Shown here: piece by piece, positions 1-11,389 of the stretch | Layout: each line of letters opens with the position of its first letter | Numbering within the stretch: the first letter of the stretch is position 1 | Assembly (NCBI RefSeq): GCF_040954645.1 | Contig: NC_092811.1 | Coordinates: forward strand, 117,811,343-117,875,342 | Source of the DNA: Diabrotica undecimpunctata | Taxonomy: Eukaryota; Arthropoda; Insecta; Coleoptera; Chrysomelidae | Direction: 5' to 3' | Length of the DNA: 64,000 bases | The notes under the pieces: generated by a model | Databases searched by the model: none | What the model was told of the DNA's origin: nothing | Seen by the model: only the letters and a program-made list of their open reading frames with translations | Position numbers and translations under genes: made by a program

Positions 1-1124
1 GGTATTTGATAGTGGAATTGTAAATAAAATACTATTTCTTGTCTAAAATTATGCCTCTGTGCCAATTTTGATAGCAATTTATAAATATACAGGGATATTA
101 TTAGCAAAAAAAGAAATACAAAAATTAACTTTAACACCCTGTATCTTTTTTCTCAGCAATATTTTATTCAGGCATATTTGGCCCAATAGCCATATTTTGG
201 TCCAAATAACCTGTCCTTAGTCTATGTCCCAATAGTTATGACTCACCCTGTATAATAATTTAGTTGTTTGGAATAAAAAAATTGTATTTTTAACCCTGTA
301 TTTTTATTTTTAATTTCGTTGTTTATTTCGTCTTAGTCGTCACTGTGTTTTCTCTCCATATCTGATGCAAGTCATAGTGTTAGTATCATTTATTTTATGG
401 CCATTAGAATAATTTATATTGAACGTTATTGAGCATACGACATTCAACGATAATTGTTTTCCTATCATTTTATATTTCCCAGTCAATTAGGTATTGCTGT
501 AATCACAAATCGGTCAGTGCCGGCTCATTTGTCGAGTCTCGTTTTCAATTTTCAGCATTTCCATAACGTCCACAGACCATATAATAACAAGGTAACTTCC
601 GTGAGCATGAAGACTAATTTATGGTGGAATTACAGTGATTAGAGAACGAGCCACGGCCCATCGGTCCCATCAACGTCCAACGATGCTCATCAGGTAGCGA
701 ATGGTAAAACTGTCCATTGGCGTATTTCATCGTAAAATAATTGTAATATTGTACAAATTAATATAAAAGAAGTTATGTTTAGGTAAATTTAATTCTGTTA
801 AAAAAATTTAATAATAACTTAACTTCAATCGTTTATGGATTATATGGAGTGTCTTTGTGTTGTTGTCTGTAAGAGTTAAAGTAGCTTCAATATTTTGCAA
901 AATTTGTTTATTGTTTTTAAACACACGTCCTTTATTAATTTATTTTCTGTTATTGTTTTGTAAAGTTTTTGTTTTATTTTTTTTTCAGTATTTTTTGTTA
1001 ATAAAGGAACATTCAAAAGTTGTTTTAAATAAGTGTTAATCATTAAACATTTGTTTTCAAATCTATTCTTAAGTGTATCAATAGCAGCAAAAAACAAGCC
1101 TACAAATTGGATCGTTCTTGAGAA
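1..1124. other. Non-coding stretch with repeat-edge motifs
   Basis: No frame here resembles a known protein. The motif CACCCTGTAT, seen in this window beside several repeat edges, occurs near 136 and 244, and a variant TAACCCTGTAT near 291. The rest is AT-rich sequence with short open frames that look random. It may be the remnant of non-autonomous elements, but no terminal repeat pair was found. Confidence 0.4.
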
Positions 1125-2156
1125 TTGATTTTGAGTAAATTAGTTTTACAATATCTGTTTGGAATTAACGTACTTGCTCAAAGATGTCGCGATATTTCTG
1201 TAGACATATACTGTTGTTTTATTGACTTCCAAAAGGCATTTGAGCGTGTTAAGCACTCTATGTTTATCGAAGCTCTAAAAGACATTGGCTTGGATGGCAG
1301 AGATGTTCGAATAATTGCAAATTTATATTGGAATCAAACAACATCAGTTTTAATAGATGGTGTGGAATCATAGGCTCTCAATATTAAAAGAGGAGTACGG
1401 CAGTGATGTCTCTTGTCACCCCTGCTTTTCAACGTTTACTCCGACAGAATTTTCAGAAAAGCACTTTCTGAAAAACAAGAAGGAATACTTGTGAACGGTG
1501 AAGTCATCAATAATTTGCGATATGCGGACGATGCAGTACTCCTAGCTTCTAGTCAAGAAGATCTGCAAACACTACTTGATAGTGTCGTTGAGAGTTGTAG
1601 GGGGGCAGGTCTGGATCTGAACATACGAAAAACTAAAATACTCGTAATAAGTAAACAACAGCATATAAAACCATCTATATATGTAAATAATACCAAACTT
1701 GAGCAAGTTGATAAAATCGTTTACCTTGGACAGCAATTAAATTGTAACGCAGAAAGTCACGGCGAAATTAGATCTAGGATAGAGCAGGCTAGAGCGGCTT
1801 TTAGAAGGATGTCCAAGGTGTTATGTAACAGAGACCTAAAATTGGCATTGAGGATCCGCCTACTTCGCTGCTACGTGTTCTCGGTCTTACTTTATGGTGT
1901 CGAGTCCTGGACTGTGAATAAAATCGATCTAAATCGCCTTGAGGCTTTCGAAATGTGGTGCTATAGAAGAATTTTAAAAGTTTCCTGGGTGGAGAAGATT
2001 CGAAGCTCCACAATACTAGAACGTCTTAGCAAGACTACTGAGATCATAAAAAGCATCCAGCAGAGAAAGCTGGAGTATTTCGGACATGTAATGAGAGGTC
2101 CCAAGTATAGGTTGCTACAAAATATCATGAATCTTCCAAAGAATCCTCTTACAAGT
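1125..2156 (+). pseudogene. RT-D LINE reverse transcriptase, 5'- and 3'-truncated
   Basis: Reverse transcriptase of an RTE-like non-LTR retrotransposon, which would copy element RNA at a nicked target. One frame carries motif A (CFIDFQKAFE), motif B (RGVRQ then CLLSPLLFN), the catalytic RYADD box (YADD at 1521-1532) and the C-terminal region with RLEAFEMWCYRRILK and GHVMRG. The frame is broken by TAG at 1371-1373 and by TGA at 1404-1406; the TGA replaces the conserved glycine of RQGC. The endonuclease domain is absent and the open frame has no ATG at its start. The usual tail is missing: homology stops near 2140, where a different LINE fragment begins. Dead copy. Confidence 0.85.
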
Positions 2157-2187
2157 TAAACTAAAAAAACGATATTGAAAAAATAGT

Positions 2188-2720
2188 ACCCCCTGGTTTA
2201 ATGTAGACATACTAAAATTAGTACAAGAAAGAAACTATCACTACAAACGGTCTAAGATGTATCCCAATAGTACCTATTTACTTCAACTTTATAAAACATC
2301 TCAGAAGGCACTCACAGAAAACATTGAACAGAGAAAAAGAGAATTTTATCAAATAGAGATAACACCAGCTGAAAATGATCCAAAAAAGTTTGGAGTATAT
2401 TAAACACCATAATACATAATAAGCTAACAAAAAAATCAATAACTATTTTCAAACTTATAATAGACAATTTAGTTATTGATGATTTTTGACAAGCTTAATA
2501 ACTACTTTGCTACAGTTGGTTCGGAACTTGCTTAGGCCATTCAACCCTCTGGTTATGTTCCACCAGGACTACCATTAATAAACAACATTTTTTCTTGGAA
2601 CTTCACAACAAATGAGAAAATTTGAAATATAATGAATAAATTGAAGAGTAAAACTGCATGTGGACTAACCATATATAAATTGTTTGCACAGTTGAACCTC
2701 CTTTTCGTATTAAAATTTTT
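2188..2720 (+). pseudogene. Jockey/CR1-like LINE linker and RT start, fragment
   Basis: A 71-codon open stretch from 2188 to the stop at 2401 reads TPWFNVDILKLVQERNYHYK followed by KREFYQ, the linker between endonuclease and RT typical of Jockey/CR1-type LINEs (PWWN..., then R...Y). A frame change near 2391 leads into WSILNTIIHNKLTKKS. A second change leads into KLNNYFATVGSEL, and finally into IMNKLKSKTACGLTIYKL, which matches the conserved L..K.S.G.DGI...L start of the RT domain. At least two frameshifts and two stops are present. It lies directly after the truncated RT-D copy. Clade assignment is inferred from motif style only. Confidence 0.6.
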
Positions 2721-3544
2721 TAATGTGTCAAAGTAATTACATGACTCATTATTATATTAATTAGAGTATGACGCCTTTCCTAAATCATAATGACAAAATC
2801 GATATTTGACCATTGAAATGAAATAAAATAAGATGAAAATTCTATACGGTTTGGCGCGACATAGTATAATTTCAAATCTTTATACATTGTTAATTTTCTC
2901 CAGCATACGCCCATGGAGCAAGAAAAACCGATTTGCAGTTAACTTCATAGGTATTAACACGTGTTGATTCTCTCTCGTCGTCGTCGTAGATGCGTGCAGT
3001 TCACCACACGGTAGCTGGATATTACGCCTTCGCACGCGTTTTAACCCATAATGACTGTTAATGCACTAGAAAATTGCTGGGCACTTTATATTTTTAATAG
3101 GCACTTATTTATATAACCTACATGAAGCAAATACGCAATTTGTAAGTAAGAAAAAGTATTGTGCGTATTGGTTTTAGCAGCATTACGCGTGATTTCAAAT
3201 CGTTGTTATGGCACTATTATCGTCTGTCATTATTTGTTGTTCTATAATATTTCTGACATCTGTCACCATTCACCTTGTTTTTCTACCATTTCCATCTGTT
3301 CTGAATTGTTTAGAACCAGTTTGTTGTCACAATTGTTAACATCTGCCTAGGTTTCCCTCTATCTCTTTTGTAGGCCAAATAAGTTAGTTTTTTACTCGAC
3401 TAAACTGTACAGACGGGTTTGACAGTTGAAATGTGTAGTATGAGATACAACAAAAAGACTCATCTAGGGATTCGTAAATTTTTTAGTGGCACTATTTTTA
3501 ATAAACAATCAAAACGTCAAACTTATTACTTTGCTCATAACTTT
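2721..3544. other. Non-coding stretch
   Basis: AT-rich sequence without recognisable coding, RNA or repeat structure. There is a short CGTCGTCGTCGT run near 2978. Confidence 0.35.
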
Positions 3545-6205
3545 TAAAACTTGTAAGCCCCTTCCAAAAACTTGGTTATTTAACTCCATTTTTTTTGGTC
3601 CCTTATTTTCTCTCTCCAATGTCTCACGCCTATTTCTGACAAACCTTGCTTTACTGCTTCCAACCATTTCTTTGGACGCTCTCTTCTTTTTTCACCATTT
3701 CTCTCTTCTTCAGTATTGTTTTAGCATTTAAATTCTCTGGCATTCGTATAATGTGACTAAGCCATCTAGCTCTTTGAGCTCGTATTTTTGCCGTAATTGC
3801 TGGTTTTCCATACATCCTCATTATTTCTTTATTCTTTTCGTCTTCTTCAAATATTCACTGCCGTCTTTATTTGCCCAAAGATTTTCTGAGCACCTTTCTT
3901 CCCCAGATCTCTACTTTCTTTTCTTCCTGCTGATTCATAATCCACGTTTTGGGGATGGCATACATCACTGTAGGTCTGATTACTGTCTCGTAGAGCTGCA
4001 GTTTGGCTGTTCTATAAACATTTTTGCTTTCAGTATTGAATTTAGTGACTCTATTATCGCTTTCCTTTATTAATCTTTTGTCTATTTTCCTTCTTTTCCC
4101 GTGTGGTTACTCTAAGTATTCCAATTCTGAGAGTTTTTCAAAATTATAGACAGTCTCTGCTCGTTTCATTTTGATATATTTGTTATTATTTGTTATCTCT
4201 TCTCCCATTTCTATATATTGCGCTTTTGTTTGGTTTATTGTTAATCAGTATCTTTTCGCTTATTCTTCAAATTTCTGGAAATCTTTTTCTAGATGTTTTT
4301 TTGTTCTCGCTAGTATTACCACATCCTCCGCGTCCGCTATGCACTGTTCCCTGCCACTGCAAATGGTCCTGTTTGTGCTCATTTTTGATCTTCTTAAGAT
4401 TTGTTTTAATACTAGGTTGAATAAACTCGTTGACAGCGGATTCCCTTGTTTTAAACCACTATTCACTGGGAACTACATTGAACAGCTTCCTTTTCATTAT
4501 TACCCTATTTATCGTGTTCCTAAGCGTCATTCTCACTAGCCTTACAAGCTTTTCTGGTATTTCTAATGTTGTCATGGTCTCATATAACATCCTTCGATTT
4601 ATGGAGTCATATGCTTGTTTAAAATCGATAAATAGCATATGGAATCCTAAGTTTTGTTCGTAGTTATTATTTTGTATTAATTTGAACATACCTATTTGTT
4701 CAGTAGTTGCTCTTCCTGGTGTAAGACCTCCTTGGTATTCTCCAATCACTTTGTTATCATATTTCATTAATCTTTTTCTAAAAATTTTTGCAAGTATTTT
4801 AGAGACTACTTCTAATAGTGCTATACCTCTATAGTTTTCGCACTCCGTTATGTCACCTTTTTAAAAAATAGGACAAATAAGAGCGCTATTTCATTGTCTC
4901 AGCATTTCTTCAATCTTTCGCCGCCTTCCTTAAAAATCTCAGCTGGGATGCCACTTTTTTCTGCACTTTTGTTATTTTTTAGGTCTCTTATTATTTCTTC
5001 GGCTTCATTCAAAGTTGGTTCCTTCCACGTCCCTTCTTCATCTTCTTGCCAATTCTTCTCTCGATTTCCTATTTTTGGTCTGTATTTAATAGATCTTCGA
5101 AGTATTCCGCCCGTCTGTTTAATTTTTCTGTTGTTTTTCCTAAAAGTAAACCTTTTTGCAATACTGTATTATTCTTTGTAGTTTCTCTGGATTTCTTAAC
5201 TCCTTGGTAGAAATTCTTTACCTCTTTATTTATGTAGGCTTCTTCTATGTTTTTCAATTGCTTGAAACTTGATCGCCTTTTGGGTATTTTCTGTATCTCT
5301 TTGTAGTTTTGCCCTGTTTCTTCTCGACAAAGCAGTCCTACATTCTTCATCGAACCAGTCTTTTTATATTGCAGTCTTTTTATACGCTCTCTTTCTATGC
5401 AATTTTTCGCTGCTTCCGGCGTAGATATCTGTATGGTCTGCTATTATTCTTATATATCCTGTTTAACTGAATTCTCTAGCTTTTTAATTATTTCTTCTCT
5501 TAGTCTGTTTTGGGTTTTGGGTAACAGGTTTTGGTATTATAACAGTTCTTGTTTTAATTTGGCTATTATTAGTGTATGATCGCTGCCCCTGTCACTTCTG
5601 AAATCGATTGTTTGCTTTCAATTAGGACATGATCTATCTGATTTTTTACTTTTCCATAAGGAAAAGTTCATGCTACTTTATAAATGTGTTTGTGATCCAA
5701 ACTTGTGCTAGCTTTCGCCATTTTGTTCTCTGTAGCAAATTCTACTAACTTTTTTCCGTTTTTTAGTTGATTCCTTGCGTAAATTTCGCCCTCGTGTTAT
5801 TCTTCTATATATTTTATCTTTTTCGACTTTAGCATTCATGTCACCAATACCATATTTCTCTATATTCCCTATTAGGGTGCTTAGCTTGTCGTAGAACTCC
5901 GTTTTATTTTCTTAATTTTTATACTCAGTGGACGCATGTACATTAGTTATATTTATCTTCCTATACTTCCAGCTTACTCTTATGTAACATATTCGGTCTG
6001 ATATTCGTTGAACATCTACAACTTTGTTTACTTTCTCCGACACTATGAATCCCACTCCAAAATATCTCTTGGTATCTCAACTTTAGAACAGTGTGATCTT
6101 TCCTACTTTTATTATTTTATTTCCCAGTTTTTTCGATTCTTGTAAGGCAAGGATATCTATTGTGTATTTTTCGATAATTTGGTCTAAGTATCCTTAGCCT
6201 TTGAT
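3545..6205 (-). pseudogene. RT-F: nearly full-length dead RTE-like LINE
   Basis: Read on the minus strand, all parts of an RTE-like element occur in order, though no single frame is open throughout. Near 6190-6100 is the AP-endonuclease start (IIEKYTIDILALQES). At 6060-5830 come FGVGFIVSEKVNKVV, ISDRICYIRV, NVHASTE and GIGDMNAKV. The linker occupies 5400-5050, with RRAEYFEDLLNT at its end. The RT follows: a degraded K.D.TE..NYRGIAL region near 4850, GEYQGGLTPGRATTEQI and LFIDFKQAYDSINR (4767-4570), GLKQGNPLSTSLFNL and a decayed catalytic box ADAEDVVILAR (4460-4300). C-terminal IRPTVMYA, IWGRKVLRK and RPKKWLEAV run down to about 3560. Many stops and frameshifts mean it is inactive. Bounds are approximate; the 5' UTR is not visible. 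Confidence 0.8.
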
Positions 6206-6364
6206 ATGTAACATGTAAAATAATGGACAAAATACATGTTATATTTTATATGTGTGTTTTTAATGTTGAGTGTCGTAGCTTAACACAAATAATCTCAACG
6301 ACTAGTAAGTTGTAATGACAATTTGAGATATGTTGTAAATATTTACACTTTCTTCCAATTACAG

Positions 6365-6480
6365 TGTCTTGAAGAAGGAATAAAAGAATTCCGAAAGCTC
6401 GACCAAAAGTCAAAAGAGTGTTTCTATAACATCCCGGCCAAACCTACTGACTGCAGCCCTATTAAACTGTGTTGTTTGTT
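6365..6480 (+). other. Possible isolated internal exon, unknown protein
   Basis: A pyrimidine-rich tract ending TTCTTCCAATTACAG precedes 6365. The frame that follows reads CLEEGIKEFRKLDQKSKEC then FYNIPAKPTDCSP, a charged, helix-like peptide with several cysteines and better composition than the surrounding random frames. No donor site is obvious before the (TA)n array, and I do not recognise the family. It could equally be chance coding potential. Confidence 0.25.
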
Positions 6481-6511
6481 TATATCGACAGTCAATAATA
6501 TCCAGTATTTC

Positions 6512-6515
<4 letters not shown>

Positions 6516-6593
<78 letters not shown>
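6516..6593. repeat. (TA)n microsatellite
   Basis: Uninterrupted TA dinucleotide array of about 78 bp. It follows the possible exon at 6365-6480 and is not obviously attached to a LINE end, unlike others in this window. Confidence 0.95.
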
Positions 6594-6595
<2 letters not shown>

Positions 6596-8291
6596 ACGTT
6601 AAAATTATTTCAGACATATTTCTCTCTTGAAGTAGCTTTTTACAGAAAGAACGATTGCCTCTTAAAAACATGTCTGTCAGTTACATTTTAGTGACGTGGC
6701 AGGCTAGGCAATATCTCAAGAATAAGGAATTTTATAGCTTACGAAGTATAGAGTAATTCCCACAAGAAACATTTGCAGACTGTCGAAAAAGTTCCTTTTC
6801 AACTCGTTCGAGTAAACATTATGGGGGCGGCCTATTTTGTAATTTCTTGACATTTTAATAAACCTCAGGTGTGCGGCGGCGGCTCGGGAACGGGGGCAAA
6901 CGTACTCAAACATGGCGGTATAATTAATTCTTGAAAGCTTCACCGAGAAGATGACAATTGCTGGAAACTGGAAAATTCCAGGGCAAAAGTTATATGAGAC
7001 CAAGTTAAATAAAGAGACTTCGTCGTCGCATTAAATCCAAAGCAGAGACTCGCTTATTAATTCTAGGTTAGGTTGCGCTAATAAAACAAAATTACCAGGC
7101 CAGTTAATTATGAGAATTCTGGTGAAGTCAACTCAAGGCAAATTTGTTGGTTTCTAGCTTCTGGCTACTACAAAAAACCTTTTATAATATACGAGGGGAT
7201 GATTTCTCCAAATTTATATACGAACTCCGTGTTTTCTGACCAAAAATCAGTTTAAGAAAGCAAAGAAATGTTATAGTTAACAATAGTTCAAAAAATTTAG
7301 ACCGCTGAACACAAATCTAGCACTCATTCGGGTTCTATCAACATTCCTTCGAAATCACCTCTCATTTTTTTCGATCTCACTTGCAAAACTTTATTTAAAT
7401 TTGTTTATTTAATTCCAGAACTAAGTTTCCAACTTATTTATCGACTTTATTCAGATTTAGGACTTCCCTTGGATGTTTTATTCACTTTTTAGGTCACTTT
7501 CGTTATTATTTTCAAAGATTTTTATGCGTTCAAGCTATAGAGTGTTTCACGTTAAGAAAATAACATTGCGGAGATAGGGCCATGTATTTCTTGTGGACGA
7601 TAGAAGCGCAGCGATGCCACGATGAACACAAGCACGATTCAGGGTTGTATAATTTGTATTTTCGTTTTCACAGACATGAATTAAATTAATGTTTTTTAAC
7701 GTAATTGACCAAAAGTGCCCATTCGAAACAAGAGATGAAAAGTAGGGAAAATGATTTTAATTAAATAATTAGTACCTATTTACAAAAGATAATTTTATTT
7801 TATCTTATTTTAATTATAGTAACGACAGTTTATTTGTTTTTCGGTAAAAATATCATATACCATGAATCATAGAAATCAGTAGAAAATATTGCTTAGTTAA
7901 ATCATGCACCTTGCCGGCTATTAAAGATTTAAAAGCAAATAAACGGACCGCTTGGAATGCATAAATCTAATTACTAATTGCATCTTAAAATAATACGGTG
8001 TGCGTATGTCAGCGATTTTATGTCGTTCTCTGAGATTACATAATGATAATAAGGCTTTGTGCTTTGTGGTTCTTCAGTTGTTATTCTGACTTTACAGTTA
8101 ATGTTAATTGAAAATGGAAATTCGAAAAATATATCGACAATCTAGTAAACCGCATGCTTGAGAGTTTTGGCAACACTGATCTCCATAAGCCTAATGTTAT
8201 TTTCTTAACGTGGAACGCTGTATAGTTAGGCTCGGGTCTTGGTTATTTGGATAGTTAACTTAAAACTATTACTTGGAGATGTATGTATGGA

Positions 8292-8295
<4 letters not shown>
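6594..8295. other. Non-coding stretch
   Basis: No convincing gene or transposon relic. Several short open frames exist on both strands, without family features. Confidence 0.35.

Positions 8296-8354
<59 letters not shown>
8296..8354. repeat. (TA)n microsatellite
   Basis: TA array of about 58 bp, about 30 bp upstream of the truncated RT-A 3' end at 8387. Confidence 0.95.
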
Positions 8355-8357
<3 letters not shown>

Positions 8358-8386
8358 AGTATTAGAGATTTATTCTCCCAGATTAA

Positions 8387-8537
8387 GACCCAGAACAAGG
8401 TTCGTTAATAACATCGATGAAGACATGAGAAATATTGAAATACGTGCTTGGCGAAGGAAGGCGATGGATAGGGACGACTGGAGAGAAATTCTTAAGTAGG
8501 CTACCCACGCAGGGTTGTAAAGCCAGAATGATGATGA
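8387..8537 (+). pseudogene. RT-A LINE 3' end, severely 5'-truncated
   Basis: Translates as RPRTRFVNNIDEDMRNIE then IRAWRRKAMDRDDWREIL, a near match to the end of the RT-A protein at 38205-38330 (RPRTRFLDNIDEDMRNME). The nucleotide end (CAGGGTTGTAAAGCCAGAAT followed by GATGATGATG) matches the RT-A tail at 38332-38357. It is therefore a 5'-truncated insertion keeping about 150 bp. One in-frame stop (TAG) follows REILK. Confidence 0.85.
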
Positions 8538-8898
8538 TGTGTTGGGGTCCATTGTATTGGGGACTGTTGGCTGTCTATTACATTTTGGAAAATATTATAA
8601 AAATCTTTCGTTTCACCTTCTGGTTGACTTATTTCTTAAACTTAAAGCAATTTAATATTGCTCTAATATGAAGTTGGCGGCTTTTCGTAAACCAAGGTCG
8701 TTATGATTCATAAACGTTAATTCGTTAAAATTTTCATAAACCAAGGTTTCTGTTACCAATATATTTATTACCTTCTATATTGTTTTCAAATTTCTCGTGC
8801 AATAAAAGGCCCACTCCTGAACTTCATACTCTTCTTTATTCTTTCCTTAATTTCTTTAGATTTTTTTCATTTTTTAACTTTCTATTTTGATCTATTAG
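8538..8898. other. Non-coding stretch
   Basis: No recognisable feature. The next fragment begins near 8899. Confidence 0.35.
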
Positions 8899-9210
8899 CT
8901 TTAACGAAGAAGTGCTGCATAGAATAGGCAAGGAAAGAGAACTTTTTAACACAGTAAAAGTTAGAAAAACATCATACCTAGGCCACATACTGAGAAATAA
9001 TAAGTACCAATATGCCCAACTTATAGTGAAAGGAAAAATCGAGGGAAAGAGAGGCCTAGGAAGGAAAAGACTATCGTGGCTCAGAAACATCCGACAATGG
9101 ATAGCGCTAAATTTTGAACAGCTAATAAGAACAGCTGAAGATAGAGAAGAGTTTAAAATTGTAGTAGCCAACCTCCATTGAGGAGAGGGCACTTTAAGAA
9201 GAAGAAGCTT
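8899..9210 (+). pseudogene. RT-D LINE 3' end
   Basis: Reads FNEEVLHRIGKERELFNTVK, YLGHILRNNKYQYAQLIVKG and RGLGRKRLSWLRNIRQW, then IVVANLH and a stop at 9178-9180. This is the C-terminal region of RT-D proteins: VTNEEVLRRM, LGHIMRN, GRKRxSWLKNLR, MIANxR. The 3' end is GGCACTTTAAGAAGAAGAAG, the typical RT-D terminus. The 5' part is missing. The frame is open across the preserved piece, so this copy is less decayed than most. It abuts a minus-strand RT-A copy at 9212. Confidence 0.85.
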
Positions 9211-9211
9211 T

Positions 9212-10740
9212 TTTATGAAAAGATTTGTGGTTGCATGCTTATTTTCATGTATTTCTTTTTGTTTGTGTTTATTATTAGTAAGTCCATTTTGTATTTTTTC
9301 TTTATTTTTTATTTTTCGTTATTCGTTGTCTCAATAATATTAATATCATCAGTATTTGTGCTATACTTATTAGTTTTTCCAGAGCCAGATTGAACATTAT
9401 ACAGGAGAGAAGATCTCCCTAGCGCAGCCCCGTATTTGTTTTATAAGGTTCAGAGAGTCCCTCTAGACTCGAAATCTCCTCTTCTCTTCTCTTCTCTTCT
9501 CTTCTCTTCTCTTCTCTTCTCTTCTCTTCTCTTCTCTTCTCTTCTCTTCTCTTCTCTTCTCTTCTCTTCTCTTCTCTTCTCTTCTCTTCTCTTCTCTTCT
9601 CTTCTCTTCTCTTCTCTTCTCTTCTCTTCTCTCTTCTCTTCTCTTCTCTTCTCTTCTCTTCTCTTCTCTTCTCTTCTCTTCTCTTCTCTTCTCTTCTCTT
9701 CTCTTCTCTTCTCTTCTCTTCTCTTCTCTTCTCTTCTCTTCTCTTCTCTTCTCTTCTCTTCTCTTCTCTTCTCTTCTCTTCTCTTCTCTTCTCTTCTCTT
9801 CTCTTCTCTTCTCTTCTCTTCTCTTCTCTTCTCTTCTCTTCTCTTCTCTTCTCTTCTCTTCTCTTCTCTTCTCTTCTCTTCTCTCTCTCTTAATAAGCTG
9901 CCTCGTAGTCTTTAAATATGTGTCTATGTCATATTCCAGTGTTTTTTTCTAACATTTGTCTCAGCCTTTCAATCTGATGAATTGTTTATTTACTACATCT
10001 GAAACCAGCCTGGTATTTTCCTATCATTCGTTCTGCATATACGGTCGCATAGTAAAGTGGAGAATAATTTTCACGCTGCATTTAGGAGTGTATTTTTTCT
10101 GTTATTAAAGCATTCAACGGTATTTTTTTTGTGTATGGTGCAAAGTACTCCAATATATTTTCCAATCACTGGGGAGGGATTTCTGTGTCTATATTTCCTT
10201 CAAAAGCTCCTGTAGTATCATCACCGATGCAAAACATCCTACATGATTGTTAATATGTCGCCGTTCGGACTTTTGCATTGGTTTTTTAGTTGCCTTAAAT
10301 TATTTTCTGTTGATGTTAACTTATAGAATAGCTCTGAATTATTTCTCTCTGTTAAGATTTTTATATATTTATATTCCTTATTTAAGTAGTTTTCTCTTCT
10401 TTTCAAGTCTTAGATTGGTAAGTCTCTTTAGTTATTTTAATTCATCAGGTAAACGTTTTTCTGTAGGGGTTATTTTTTTCTGTTGTTATATTCTTGCATT
10501 CAACGTCAAACCAATGCTTTGTACGAAAACAACTTTTTATTATATGTAATTTCTAATGTCTTCCTTTATTCTGGTCCAGTAGGAGTCTACATGTTTCTGG
10601 CTTTCTTCGTTTTTCAAATTTTCTCTTAACTCAATATCCTTTTTAATTGTCAATTTTCCATTTCGATTTTCTGGTAGCTCATTTCAATTCCTCTTTACTC
10701 TTAGTATAACCCTTGTACACGTGCCCCGTACACCTTATGT
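9212..10740 (-). pseudogene. RT-A LINE copy interrupted by a pentamer satellite
   Basis: Minus-strand homology to the RT-A copy at 36438-38341, found in order. Near 10690-10560 is the upstream linker (ENRNGKLTIKKDIELREN, then YWTRIKEDIRNYI). At 10470-10280 the nucleotides match 36460-36650. At 10200-10140 comes KEI, stop, TQKSLPSDWK, then near 10040-9900 YAERMIGKYQAGFRCSK and TIHQIERLRQMLEK with DYEAAY. The CTTCT array at 9479-9890 follows directly. Beyond it the protein resumes as LSEPYKTNTGLR, GDLLSCIMFNLALEKL and TDDINII, and ends near 9212 with the region matching NTNKTKYMKI. Several deletions and stops are present. The satellite stands where about 100 bp of RT codons should be. Confidence 0.8.
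9479..9890. repeat. (CTTCT)n pentamer satellite, about 412 bp
   Basis: Near-perfect CTTCT/AGAAG pentamer array with one phase slip near 9630 and a CT-dinucleotide run at its right end. It sits inside the minus-strand RT-A copy: the codons DYEAAY end at its right edge and the LSEP motif lies just beyond its left edge. Long apparent open frames (Leu-Phe-Ser-Ser repeats) are artefacts of the repeat. Confidence 0.97.
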
Positions 10741-11389
10741 TACTTAATTTTATGTTTTTTGGAACTGATTGACACATGTCAACAAGGCATGTTTCCCCTA
10801 GGCATGGGAATTATTAGAAAGAGGGGTTAAATTTTGTGCTATTTAAATTGTTGTTCTCATTAAAATATTTTATTTTCAAATATATTTCCTTGTGGCAGTA
10901 ATAATCCTTCATTTTGGGGTAAGTCTTGAATATTCTCTCACACATACTCATTGTTCTTGTTTGATAATTAATTTTTTACTTTTTATTCGTGTTTTTTGAG
11001 TAAGTTTTTTATATATCAATTTTTTTACCTAATAACATATATATCCACGTGGTTTGAAATCTTTTTTAAATATGCTTTGGTAATTTGCTTTCTTTTTCTA
11101 CTTGTTGTAGATGTTTGCTAGAACTTTTCTCCTGCAAAATTCTAGCTCGAACTTTTTTCTTTCCTGGAACTTCATCATTTCAATCTAACATATAAAAAAG
11201 TATTTCCATCGAATGAATTCCATAGCAGCTTTATCAAATTCATTAATAGATCCATAAATATTACAAATAACATGTAACAAAAATACAGTTGCATTGCCAG
11301 GTAACAATAGCAGTTACTACATCTGTGTTCGCCAATATCTTAACGAAGATAAGTAAACACCATTAGAAGCAGTATTAATTTATTTATTT
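10741..11389. other. Non-coding stretch
   Basis: AT-rich, no recognisable coding or structural feature. Confidence 0.35.

Noticed and set aside
3486..5181. Several plus-strand hydrophobic open frames between 3486 and 5181
   Set aside because: They are antisense of the minus-strand RT-F element.
6323..6691. 122-codon open frame spanning the (TA)n array
   Set aside because: The Ile-Tyr repeat is the microsatellite; only the part before it could be coding.
9436..9915. 159-codon open frame of Leu-Phe-Ser-Ser repeats
   Set aside because: It is only the translation of the CTTCT pentamer satellite.
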